From Certhia americana (taxonomy: Eukaryota > Chordata > Aves > Passeriformes > Certhiidae): a stretch of DNA of 64,000 bases. Location: contig CM031857.1 of assembly GCA_018697195.1 (NCBI GenBank), positions 98,890,256 to 98,954,255 of the forward strand, written 5' to 3'. The notes beneath the pieces are model-generated. The model was not told where the DNA came from. It worked only from the letters and a program-made list of their open reading frames with translations, and did no database searches. Positions 48,980 to 60,454 of this stretch are shown in pieces. Both the position numbers and the translations under genes were made by a program. Every line of letters begins with the position of its first letter. The first letter of the stretch is position 1.

Positions 48980-51762
48980 CTGTGGCCAGAACACATGGGG
49001 AGAGGGAAAGAATACAAAAAAATCAACCACACACCACAGCACCAATTCTCCCCTCCCCACCCCAAAACAAGGTATAAAGAGAGAAAGAAACAAAGAGTAA
49101 TTGAGGGGAGCAACTAAATGCAAGCACAACGCTGCCTTTTAATCTTTAGTCATCCTTTACATCCATGCAAAACAACATGTATGAACACAGCACCCTTGTA
49201 CCACACCTCATTACTCCTAAAAGAGAGTGTTTTGGCATCAACACAGCTACCACTGAAGAACTAGAAACAGAGAAGTTGTAGTGTCCAGAAGGTATTTTCC
49301 AAGAGTTCATGCTACTACAGTGGGAATCAGTTCTTTTTAGGAAATATGCTGTGTGGATATAATCCACAATTCCTTAGACACTCACATGAGTTGTAAGAAC
49401 TGAATCATTCCAAAGGGTAAGTATTATAACCTATACCTGATTTCCAAATCCACAGACAGAAAACACAAGAGATTAAAATTCCTCTGCATTAAACAAATGC
49501 ATTCATTTTATCCAGTAACATATTTCCTCCAGTAATGTATTTCCTCCATCTGCCTGCCAAAGTTTCTCAGAAAAGGTCAAACAGCAATTCAGACAAGGTC
49601 ATATATCCACCATGGCCACAATCAAAACCAAGACTGTATTTGGCAAAAGGCAAGCTGCCAGTAAATCTCCCTTTTGTATCCATCACCAACCAAAACATGA
49701 AAAGAGGCAATAAAGTGCTACTGATAAAGTACAGAGAAAAACAGTTCTATAGAAAGAAACATAGTGTAACACGCCTCCTGTCTTCCAGCTAATCTTAGTT
49801 TTCCTTAAAGAAGTTTCATGCTGTTCAGATTTCACCAGCAACTACAAAGCCCTGTAGCCTTAAGCTCCCTTTACACAGGCCATTTCATCTCCCCCCTCAT
49901 CCTACTCTCAAAACGCAGGATAATAGAGGATCTTAAAAAAAAAGCCATAAAGTAGACTAGAGCCTAGAACAAGTAAACTAAATAGCAAATATTTTCTCCC
50001 TTTCCCTCATTTCTTAATTTCCATAGAAAATCTTTTATCTGGAGTAAAACAGAATGCCTGTACTTTAAATAGAAATTTTTTAATTAAGCCGTGTTCTGGC
50101 AAACACTCAAAACTATGGCAAAACTAGCTGACGTTTTCAGAGATGAATGTGACATTTACAGTCTTTTATTAGGGTGGTTTCTTTTTTAAGGACATACAGG
50201 ACAAAAACCTTTAAGTATGTTTTCTTGATCTGCATAGGTGGCACCATTTGGTACCCTTAAAAGAATGATTCTCTGGGGAAAAGAAACCCCAGGGCAAAAC
50301 AAAAATCTGAAACCCAAAAAATACTTTCCATACAACACTATCCTGAGAGGTTCATTTAGTTCACTTACATTTGTTTTCACTTTCTGGTTCTCAGACAATA
50401 GAGCAAATACTAGTGAGTTTGGAATAATAATAATTGCAACTCTTATGCTATACTTCTTTCTGGAAAATTGAGCCCATTATTCCATGAGAGATCAATACTA
50501 TATCTTTTTGAGGTCACTGCTACGTGCTCTCAGAAACAAAATACCTTCAGCTAACAGAGTACATAAAGAAAACCATGACAAACTTTTATTCATTATGGAG
50601 TTTCTGATCATAAACTGCAGCCTTCTTGTGCGGGGCAGTGTAGCTCAGCTACGTGATTTAAAAGTGAAGACAACTTAACTATCCTGAAAATAAAGAATTC
50701 ATGGAGATGAAACCTCACTGCTATTCTCCCCTTGCTCTAACACTGCATTGCTACAAGACCCAAAATGCATCTTTCCCAAGATGAGTGGGTAGAAGGAAAG
50801 CATCTGCCTTCCATATGAAATTTCCTGATCATTAATCATCCAGCTACCTAACAGCTAGGATGAACAATGTTTTATTTATTGTTTCCCTTTGCTGAAGAAT
50901 GTCACACTGACTCCTCATCCTTCAGCAGCCAGATGAGAATGTCCTATTATCAAATCTGATAAAAGTTACTTTTAAAACATTTTGCCTATTTTTTTTCCTT
51001 AAACGTTAAAATACTTTAAAATCCAGTTTTGAAAGACCATGAAGCTTGACAAAAGCAGGTATCTCCTACATTCTATATATCTGCAAAAAACACAATATAT
51101 TCTTTTAAAGCTCAAAACTTATGTCCAGTTCTTGTAAAATGTTTCTAAAAAGGAACTTGATGACTTTACTGAAAGCTCTGGAATCAAGTTGGTTGATTTG
51201 TCTGGCTGACTAGCTCCAGTTGTTAATTTAGGGAAAAGGAAGACAAAAAGCTAGTTCATGCAGACAGAACTGTGATGCTGGTGCTTGTCCAACTCCTTTT
51301 TGTGAGTTTTTTTTTTTTTTTTTTTTTTTTGTTGAAAGAGACCCTTGAAAACCACTCTTACATTTGAATTTTAAAAATACATCTTTTTAAAAAAATTACA
51401 GAAATGTTTTACATTTGGGTGGAAAAGGGAAAGGAACACTTTTAGTCTCACTTAATTCTGTGTCTGTGCTTATTCAGCTGTGGAATAAATGGAAATAAGA
51501 GATTTCCTCAAGGAAACAAAAGCTATAAATCTAAGGCAAATGATCAGAGTCCTCTGTTATTCTCCTGTTATTTCTCTGGAGTCTTCCCAGGAGCAGACAA
51601 ATCACTCATTGTTGTAATCTGAATTCTATTTTCAAAGCAATTTAGTGACTTTTACATCTAATTTTACATGTCTGCACTCACAGTTCAGTAAAAGTGTTTA
51701 TATGCATTTTATATATAAAATGTGACTAAACTATCCCATAGAAACCGGTGAAGACCTCTTAC
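48980..51762 (-). other. GEMIN8: GEMIN8 intron 2, 2.8 kb
   Basis: Intron between the start exon and the central exon. It contains a T24 run at 51307-51330. I saw no other repeat, exon or RNA gene. Confidence 0.8.
51307..51330. repeat. Poly(T) tract, 24 T
   Basis: Uninterrupted run of 24 T in GEMIN8 intron 2. It would be poly(A) in the transcript. No retroposon body was seen beside it. Confidence 0.9.
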
Positions 51763-51802
51763 CATTGCTTGTGGAGTTTGTTCTGGTGATGATCAAGGTG
51801 AA
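51763..51802 (-). CDS. GEMIN8: GEMIN8 start exon, 40 nt; coding part is the ATG at 51763-51765
   Basis: On the minus strand the exon is preceded by the strong acceptor cttttttcttttctag and followed by the donor gtaagagg. Its last three bases are ATG, so the initiator Met is the final codon of the exon. The central exon then opens in phase 0 with Glu-Asp-Thr-Glu-Pro-Trp. The remaining 37 nt are 5' UTR. Human Gemin8 has a longer N-terminal extension (MAAVKA...) before the Pro-Trp-Tyr-Ser motif, so an alternative upstream start exon in birds is possible. The phase agreement and two consensus splice sites around a 40-nt segment make this start the best supported. Confidence 0.78.
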
Positions 51803-54800
51803 CTAGAAAAGAAAAAAGTAGCATTTTAATTCATAAAAATGTCTGTTTTAAGGGGGTCACAGGAACTGAATATATTTTTTGTTATATTTGAGTACTATGA
51901 CCTACAGTTGTTAAGCATCCCTTCTCTGTTGGGGCAAGTTGAAGTCTCTTACTGATAGATTTTGATTAGCAGCATTAAAAATCCCATTCCTGAAAATTCC
52001 CCACTAGAGTAAGAAAGTTAAAAGGCAGCCTTCTACAAAATACAGACAGGGAAAAAAATAAAAAAGGAAAAAATGACTGTAGTGGTACAAAGGTAGACCA
52101 AGTGCCCTACAAACACCAGGCAGGATTCGTAAGGACCAACATTTCCAGGGTGGTTTACCAGTACATGTCACTGAGAAATATTCATCTCTTCTTATCTATT
52201 TTATTACACTAACAGGTTAGCTGCTCCATTCACATATATCTCCTGACATTCTCACCCTCAGCCTGAACTTTATTTTAGATGCCAGTGAAAGGTAGCAGAA
52301 ATAGAGTACACTAAACTACCTATTGCTACTCTTAAGATATGGTCAAATGCTATTCCCAGAAACACTGGAATACAGCCAAGACAGCACTTAAAACTGCTGT
52401 AGATTTATACCAGGATAAAGCCAGTGTTTTTCAAAATGCATATGAATACAGTACATAGACCAGTTGTGTTCTGCCTCATACTTAACAATTAAACAAATTA
52501 AACAATTAAACAAATTAACTCATTAAAGAGCAACTTTCTGTCACTTAAGCCATAGTGCATGAAAGGAGAATGGAATGGTCAAACAAAATGCAGCAACCAC
52601 AAAAGCAAATGATTGTTTTTTCCAAAGCCCACACTAAGCCCAAAGCCATAAAGCCCTGGTAACACCAATCTGTCTGCAAGAAGCTCTACATACAGGAGCA
52701 GTCCCATTGCAGTTGATAGAACAACTCAGGCCAGCAAAGGCTTCAGATTCAGGCATTAAGCAACTGAAGCATGTGAGTCACTGGATTGTCTCCTGCCTGC
52801 TTGAAGGAAGAACAAAACCCAGCACCGAGATCCCTGCAAAACACTGCAGTGATTTGTAACACTAAAAACCCACGCGGACATTAAAGATTGTTGTGCCATC
52901 CCTCTTTGTGAATTTCAAACTTCTCATTTCCAACCACTGCCACCTTTAGAACTTTCATCTCCACTCTAATGATGTACACATAAACGTTTTGTCTCTTTCC
53001 CAGATACATATGGATAATGTGAAGCTTGCTATTATGTCTTTTTCTAAAAAAACCTAAGCCCATGATAGCAAATTCTTTCATTTTCCATTTTAATTTTCAT
53101 GTTCATGCTAATTCCTACATAATAAAAAATTTCTTTGAAACAGCTTCAGAAAAAGAGAAATCAGGATTGATCTCAATGTCAATAATTTTTTAAAGCAGTA
53201 ATTGGTAAGGTCTGATACTGACAACACACAACATGTATGCATACTTTCTGAAAGGGAAGAAGGGGAAAAACCCTGGCACACCCATCCAACTGTGCTAGTT
53301 TACCAAATATGAAAAACCTGTTTTGCCAAACACAGAAACTTTAATTATTTTCATAAATTATTTATGAAACGTTAGACTACAAATATAAAGCACAGCATAA
53401 AAATGCTGCAAGGGAGGACACTAAATGAAAAAATTAGTGGGTTTTTTTTCAGTTGAATTATTCTTTCAAAAAAAACTACATAAAATATGAAACATGACAA
53501 GCAGCAAAAGATAAATGTAATAGTTCTATAATTTACTTTAAAAAATGAAATATGGAACCAACTGAACATATGAAACTCAGCAGCAAATGTATAATTTAAA
53601 ATAGGAAAGAGATTTGTTTGCTTATACTGATCATTAATGATGGAAATTTTTATCTACTTCCTTTTCCCAGTTTTAAAATATTTCTCCACCTACAATGAAC
53701 CAGGGATGTACTCTCTTTCATCAAAACACGTCTGTCCTCCTTACCAGCTTGAGACAGGTGAGCATCACTGAAAATAAATAAATCTGATCAAAGCAATGAC
53801 AGCATTTAATTCCCTTGGAGTCAACAGAAATTGAGGCAATGTCTGTCATACCATAGACACAACCTCAACACACTGGGGTTTATAATCTGGTAAGTAAATC
53901 CTACTCTGGGACCACTCTGGGACTAGCGGTGTGTTGGATACAGAGTGGCCACATGGAGGAAACATGGACAACCCCAAGCCCAGTGCAGGATCAGTGAGGG
54001 TTCCACTATTCATGATGACCATTGACACAAGATTAACTAACCTGTTGCATGGTACTATGGTAAAAACATTGCATGTTGTTAAAGGAAGGTGGAATTTCAA
54101 TAAATTCAGCAGGTTTCAACAGAACACATTTACACAAAACTTTCATGAAAAAGCCAACTACATTTGAATTAGAAATGCCCCTAACAACAGACAGCTGACC
54201 AGCCCCTCTGCCCACTGTTGCTTTTGTCCCTGCTGTGCAAAGTGTCTTCAGCCAGGCTAGAGCTGCCCTAACTCAGTATCCAGTTTGTGGCAATGGTTAG
54301 TAGGAGATACTCAGTAAAACGTGACACTAACATATTCATAAAGGAATTACTTTTCCAGGTACGTTTTTCCCGATTTCAGCAAGTGATAGTTCAGACATTT
54401 TAATTTTTTTTTTTTCATCTCCAAACTGGTTTTGGCATTTAAAGCCAAAACCCCCATGAGTAACAGGTGTTTCCAGTAAATCCCCTGGCAGAAAATTCCA
54501 CAGTTTAGGGGATTAAACACAATTTTGTGCTTTGTATACTTTGAACTCACGTTAGTACACACTAGCTAAAAAAAACGTGAACATAACAACATCAATAGTG
54601 TGCATCCTCCCATGAACACTATTTCATTTCATACTTCTGGTGCTTACTTTGATGCAGAATTACCACCAGAAGAGGTAAATGTCTGAAAAGTGGTCTGACA
54701 TTCTGTGCTTCAGATTAACAGTGCACATTGCTGTGACGTTAACTTTAATACCGAAGTGCCCTAGTTACAGTCACGCAGAAACACAAGGCTGTGATCACTG

Positions 54801-55450
54801 GAACAGTTGGCAGCAAAAGTTATTTCTCTTCAACAGAAAGGGTAAAAATTCCCAGTACTATACACTGCATTCTGTTTTGTGAATGGCTGTAAATACAAGA
54901 CTTGGCCAGCACTTAGGATAGAGTTACAGCTGCTTCCCCTCCCAACAGGAGTGCTATGAAGACCCACCTATCACTGTGATCACTGTTCACATCAATGTCC
55001 TTAAAACACAGCAGTAACTCCTGTGGATGGAAGGGAAACAAATTAGCATAACACAAAATAATGTTTTCGAACTTTAGCATATGTGTTACAGAAGGCGAGG
55101 CAGTGTAATCCACTGTAGCTCCCCAAAACAGGGTCTTTATTGTCTAAACTCCAGGACGTAAACCCAGAAGCTATTTCAGCCAAAAATCAGAGGGAAGAAA
55201 TGAAGTGCTAAAAGCTGTACAGTTATCAGTATCCCAGTTAGCTTATGTTTCATATATACACGGTCAATTTAGTCATAAGTAAGGAACAGGATGGAACTTC
55301 TCCAGTACAGCTTTTGAAGGCACAAGTAATTTCTTGGTCTCACGGATGCCGTGCCTAGTCCGGCAAGTGACTGAAAGTCCCTCAGAAGCGAGGAGCATCT
55401 CCCGCCTCTGCCACCAGGGCACACAGTGACACCCAAGGGCTGGCAGCACC
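51803..55450 (-). other. GEMIN8: GEMIN8 intron 1, distal part
   Basis: AT-rich intron sequence between the start exon and the CpG island. It contains a perfect 17-bp tandem duplication at 52484-52517. No exon or mobile element was recognised. Confidence 0.7.
52484..52517. repeat. 17-bp perfect tandem duplication
   Basis: Two exact copies of AACAATTAAACAAATTA in GEMIN8 intron 1. Confidence 0.9.
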
Positions 55451-55960
55451 ACAGGCCCTTGGATGCCAGGCTGCCCCCGGCCCAGCGCCCGAGCTCGCTC
55501 ATCGCCGCCTCAGCCCCGGGCCGATAAACTGCAGAGAAACGGCAAAGCCCCGCGCCCGTACCGGCAGCACAGCCACCGCCTGCTGCCATCATCACCACCG
55601 CCCTTGGCCCCGCCATGCGCCGGGGCTCCCACATCTCCCTCATGAACCCTTCGCTTTCCCGCTCCCGCCGCCGTTTCGCCCCGGCTGCCACCGCCCTCAG
55701 CCCGGTCCCTTTCCCGGGACCTGCGCGGGGGCACCGCCGTCCCCGCACCCACCCGTGCAGCCTGGGGCTCGGGCGGGCAAGGAGAGCCGTGCAAGGCCGC
55801 CTGCAGCGCTGCCTCGCTCCGTTCCGGCGGGGCCGAGCGCCGCTTCCCCCGCCGCTTCCGCCCGGCGTTCCTCGGGCCCGCGGCGCCATCTCGTGGTGTT
55901 GTGCGGAGGCACCGCCGGGGCCCCGCTGCCCCAGCCGCCCCATGGAGCCGCCGGCCCCTC
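55450..55960 (-). promoter_or_regulatory. GEMIN8: CpG island: GEMIN8 promoter and untranslated first exon
   Basis: About 500 bp of GC- and CpG-rich DNA, upstream of the GEMIN8 start exon and abruptly bordered on the right by a CR1 copy. No TATA box is visible. Several donor-like gt sites occur on the minus strand, the most plausible being CTGCACGG-gtgggtgcgg at 55753/55752, which would end the untranslated exon. A 14-base CTCF-like or YY1-like match lies at 55883-55896. The 150-224 codon frames on both strands here are the product of stop-poor GC-rich DNA. Confidence 0.8.
55883..55896 (-). promoter_or_regulatory. CTCF/YY1-like motif in the GEMIN8 island
   Basis: On the minus strand it reads CCACGAGATGGCGC. 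It agrees at 13 of 14 positions with the CTCF core CCASYAGRKGGCRS and also contains the ATGGCG core bound by YY1. One motif match is weak evidence of use. Confidence 0.35.
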
Positions 55961-55980
55961 ACGGGGACAGCGCTGCGAGC

Positions 55981-56440
55981 TCACAGAATCACGGGATCAG
56001 TCAGCTTGGGAAAGACGTGCGACATCATCGAGTTCAACCTGTGACCGAACACCACCTTGTCAACTAAACCATGGCTCTGAGTGCTACGTCCGGTCTTCCC
56101 TTAACCACCTCCATGCGCAGTTTATTCCAAAGTCTTTATGTGAAAAACTTCTTCCTAGTGTCCAACCTAAAGCTCCCCTGGAACAACTTAACATTATCTC
56201 TTCTCATCCTGTCACTTGTTACCTGGAAAAGAGACCTCACTCCGGCCTCCTTTCAGGGAGTTGTAGGGAGTGGTAAGGTCTGCCCAGAGCCTGCTCCTCT
56301 CCTGAACACCCCCAGCTCCCTCCCTCAGCCACTCCTCACAGCCTTGTGCTCCCTCACCACCTTCATTGCCCTTCCCTGGCAAGTTCTGAGTTCCTGCTGT
56401 CCCACCTGACTCCTGGTCTCCATCTCCAGTCTCAGAGCAC
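55981..56440 (-). mobile_element. CR1 LINE 3' part, minus orientation, abutting the GEMIN8 island
   Basis: The plus strand begins 'tcacagaatcacgggatcag' and continues with the CR1 antisense blocks 'gacatcatcgagttcaacct', 'ccaccttgtcaactaaacca', 'ttaaccacctccatgc', 'ttctcatcctgtcacttgtt' and 'accttcattgcccttccctgg'. The 3' end of the element faces the CpG island. About 460 bp is recognisable. The right border is uncertain because the sequence drifts away after 56400. Confidence 0.9.
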
Positions 56441-57550
56441 TCACGGTGCTCGCCAAGCTGACATGTTACTCAAAACACACGTTCGCTGAGGTGGTGGTGG
56501 TGTGGCACTGCCATACTTTACCCTCTGGTTATTGTTTTTTCCGTAGTTAAAATCTTAATTTTCTGCTCAGGTTCTGCACTGAGGCAATATTTTCACGGGA
56601 CTGTGAATGAGCAGCCCCTGGGGGACCTGTCACAGCTGGCAGAGCAGGGATTGCATTTTCCCCTGTGTAGCATTTTACACTCTCTATATTAAATTTGCCA
56701 GCTATTACCTGGTGCCATAATGTTGTTGTGTGTTTCTTCATGGTCAATAAACCCCTCAGCTGTACCATACCGAATAACTCAGTATCCTCAACACACTGTG
56801 GCACACCATTGTTTGTGCCTTTCTCACGGATGGCTGTAACATAAAAGTACGGCTCGTGCTGATCCTGGCAAGAAAGGCTTCCCTAGGGCTTCTCACCATT
56901 AAGGCTGTTTCTCTTCTCTACTTTCCATGCTTTTAATTAATTCATCTGGTACAAGAAATTCAACCATTATTCCTGTTTTTCAGCTCTCCTGGTATGCTTA
57001 CTGCTCTACCTGCTTGCCTGCTGAAAATTTCAGCAGCTCATATTGAGACAACTTCCCTTTGTTACCTGCTTTAATTAAACAATCCCATTGTGAAACAAAA
57101 TGTCATACTGAGTCTCATTCGTATTGCAAGTTTCTACATTTACTTCCCATATATCTACTAAAGTTATTTTAAAAAATGATTTCTATTAATTTGCCTGGTA
57201 TGGGCGTCACATTTAATAGTTCATAAGATCTTCTTTAAAAGTGGTAAAAATGGCAGGATGGAAATATATTTTCAGCATATTAAAAGCACTAAGTCACTGC
57301 TTCTAAAATGCTAGTGGCTTCTCCATAATCTATGTGTTCTTTTCTTCCAGCTACCATGTCACTGTATGGTTTCCTATGGAAGTCAGGCATCTGTGCAGAG
57401 CTGAGAAGCCTAGATACTGCAGTGCATATTAATTGAAGTCTCATTAAGCCCCTGCATCCCAAGTGTTTTGTGATTTCCCTTTGTAAGGCCAAAAAACTCA
57501 TAGAGATCCTCTGTCTCCAAGGAAGAAGTGTTTTATACAATTACCAGTCT

Positions 57551-57660
57551 GCTGTGGGTGCTGGCCATGATCAGGGAAATGCAGTTCTCATGATTTTGCC
57601 AGGACCAGCCTGAGAAAAGCTGAGTACTGCTTTTCCCTGATCACGGCCAGCACCCACAGC
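57551..57660. repeat. Near-perfect 35-bp inverted repeat with 40-nt loop
   Basis: The left arm 57551-57585 (begins GCTGTGGGTGCTGGCC) and the right arm 57626-57660 pair at 33 of 35 positions. The loop is 57586-57625, and its ends (tctca / tgaga) can extend the stem by five bases after a bulge. On the minus strand one of the two mismatches becomes a G:U pair. The length is that of a miRNA precursor stem. It could also be a small inverted duplication or foldback element. No transcript evidence is available. Confidence 0.85.
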
Positions 57661-60440
57661 CTGCTTTGTCTGATGGGTACCCAGTGCACTCAGAAACTCT
57701 TCCAGCTTTTCTTGCTCTGATCTGTCTATTCCTACAGGCAGATTTGGGTTGCTTTATGCTCACACATTGGTATCTGCTTTTACACAGTGTACACTGATGG
57801 CTGAAGGCTGTGGACAGCAGCACATCAATGTTATCTTGGAGAGTCAGTAGGCTAAAAAAGGAATCAGGCAAATCATAAGTTGATTATCTATTATGATGCA
57901 GTTCTGGCTTAAGAAATCCTGATGCAGAAAGATGCTTGCCCTGTTCATTCCTGAGGACACTGACATGGGCCACTCTCAGAAATTGTGGTGAGGGACTGCA
58001 CAAATCTTTAGTTGGAGTAAATTATGTTGATAGGTGATTATGTTACATAAATATATATAATCAAGTAATGCTTTATTGCTGAACTGCTGCGCTTTGTATG
58101 GGAGAAAGGCATGAGGGCAACCTGCACAAAGGTATGGCATATGTGTTGGTTTTGTTAAACTTATGAGTCTCAAGCAAAGACTTCAAGTAATGTCATCCTG
58201 TTGGTGCTAGGTAGATTTTGAAAATGCAATCAGTATTGTAATGTTTTGTAGTTTTGTAATATTTCAGTTTGAAGTACTACTTTTTTGGGTAGTCTTCCTT
58301 ACTAGATGTACATTCTCCTGGTTCACTGTTTCTTGCTTAATTCCTTCTATCTCCCTTACATATGCATATTTGTACTGGCACAGTTATTGTCTGGAAGCAC
58401 AGAAAAAGTTATGTTATGGGCCTTACATAAATATCACAGTAAATAAACCTCTGATTATATGCATTTTTTAAACAGTGAAATCAGTATTTCTTGTCTGCTG
58501 AAAACCAATTTCTTCCTTGGTGTTTCAGCTGATCACTTTCCCTGGATCACTTCCGAATCTTTCCCTTACAAAATACCTGCCGCTGTGTGAGCTGTGTTTT
58601 CCTTGGAAGACCATGTAGATATTTAATGAGTTTAAAATCTATCTTATCAGAGGAGAAGGAGCACCCTGGCGAGGTTTGCTTTTTAAGAAAACCCCCTTAC
58701 ATGCTCCTTCGCACAACCCAACAGTAATGACAGTCTCACAGTAATTTTTTGATTAGTAAATACATTTTTTCTACACCTATGCAACATAGAAAATATAAAT
58801 TGAGTCTAGAATAAAGTGAATACCCCTGCAATTTCTTTTCTCAAAATTAATGATTTGGTGATGAAAGCATAGCTTCTATTGATTCCAGCATGAGATCTCT
58901 CACAGACTGAGGGCCAGAAGCATCACAGGGGAGCCTTGGTTGCGTTGATCAGTTTTGTCAATGGTGTCCCATAATGCAGCACATCTCTCTTGAACTGCTT
59001 TCTTCCATGACTGTGTTCCTTACAGCTTTCAGTGTTGCTCCAATAAGCTAAAATTAAGGGCACTCTTTGCTGGGAAATGTTTCCTGGAAAGAAAACAAAA
59101 TGTTGGACAAGACTACCTATCACAGTATAGAAATTGCTTCATAAGAAACAGCATTTGCAGTTGTCAAGTCTTAGAGCACATTTGTCGGCTACTCAGATTC
59201 ATTAATTAGGCAATTAATTTCATTAACTTATTCTTTAGAAAGCTATGAATTTAATGACTGGAGGTTTGTATAAAAAAAAAGGTGTAAAAAGGGAAAACCT
59301 GCAGCATGCTTCCATAAGCTGAAAAAGTGTTCTGGGCATCAGATCTGATGGGGAGGTAGTTTCTAGCACGCAGTGGCAATGACTGGAATTTGGAAAGTAG
59401 GCAGTAGACTATTTTTCTTGTTCCACTGTTCAAGAATCATACATCTGTGTGTGGTTCTGCACAACTTGTGCAAATTTGTATGTAGAACATTATTTTGCAA
59501 AGATTGTGTTATTGAAGTGAGTAAAATTTAATTAAAAATAAGTCTCATTTAGAACTTCAGATTGTCCAAGGTGTTGCAATTATTGACTCCACTTGTTCTT
59601 TACTAAGACAAAATCATATCTGACATTTTGATTTTGACATAATGACATATCATATTTGACATAATGATTTTCAATCATTATATGGGTTCTTTGTTTGGAT
59701 TAAAACAAATCCTTCTTAGGTCTAGTTCCTGTATAATTCATAAAATTTACAGGAAAAGATACCCCTTTTGGGGGGATGTGGGAGGGGGAGGAAGGTGTGT
59801 GGCTGTGTTTGTTTGTGGGAAACTACACGAGAGACTTCTCTTACCTCTGGCTGTCTGAGGGACAGGTTGCCAGAGGCAGAGTTGGGGAGAGGTAAAATAT
59901 CTTTAAGACAATTTTACTGCCAAAGAAAATAAGGAGTGAAGATAGACTTCAAGATGAAATGCCAATACTTTTATCCAAAGTTAGATGTAGCTCAGATCTC
60001 TCTTCCGTAGCTCCTGTGGCCTCATTGTACTTGGATACATGTTAAAGAATTAAATATCAGCAGCACCCCTAAAAATTTCTCCCACTCGGACAGGGGGCAA
60101 TATTCCTTTTGTTGTCTCTCTCTGCTCACTTACAGTCTGACAGTGATCTCTACACCTGAGCCAGTCACTCTTCAGATACCATTATAGCCACGAGCAAAGC
60201 ACACTAATGCATTTTGGGTGCTGTTCATCTGGTTATCTACTTTAGGGTAGAAGTGAATCACACCACAGAAGTGTTTTTTTCTTCCAGTGATTTTCAAGGA
60301 AGCCTGAGGCAATTCTCACGTGATGCTGTTATTGCAGGTGTGTATGTTTAGTCAGATAAATTCCATCGAGAAAAATGCAAGTGCAAAAAGTTGCTAAAAG
60401 GAAATACTACCACGGATCGTGAGATAAAAGCCCACCGTCG

Positions 60441-60454
60441 TCAATAGATGGCAG
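60441..60454 (+). promoter_or_regulatory. Weak CTCF-like motif
   Basis: TCAATAGATGGCAG agrees with the CTCF core at 12 of 14 positions. It stands alone in AT-rich DNA about 4.5 kb upstream of GEMIN8. Low confidence. Confidence 0.2.

Larger units (their letters stand above)
27978..55960 (-). other. GEMIN8: GEMIN8 gene, complete transcription unit
   Basis: Gemin8 is a core subunit of the SMN complex, which loads Sm proteins onto spliceosomal snRNAs in the cytoplasm and concentrates in nuclear gems. It bridges SMN and the Gemin6-Gemin7-Unrip module. The gene reads right to left: a CpG-island promoter and untranslated first exon near 55.5-55.95 kb, a 40-nt start exon (51763-51802), the central exon (48514-48979), the last coding exon (28546-28796) and a poly(A) signal at 27978-27983. 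The coding join is 3 + 466 + 251 nt, giving 239 residues against 242 in human. All inner splice sites are canonical and phases agree. The exact end of exon 1 is not determined. Confidence 0.93.

Noticed and set aside
48440..49129. 229-codon single open frame taken as one gene
   Set aside because: Only 48514-48979 is exon. The first 50 and last 24 codons run through consensus splice sites into intron, and Gemin8 homology stops exactly at those sites.
55269..55962. 224- and 150-codon frames in the GEMIN8 CpG island
   Set aside because: Ala/Arg/Gly/Pro-rich translations on both strands with no domain. Stop codons are rare in GC-rich DNA.
59761..59800. G-rich run as a G-quadruplex
   Set aside because: Only three separate runs of three or more G are present within the allowed loop lengths, so the standard four-run pattern is not met.
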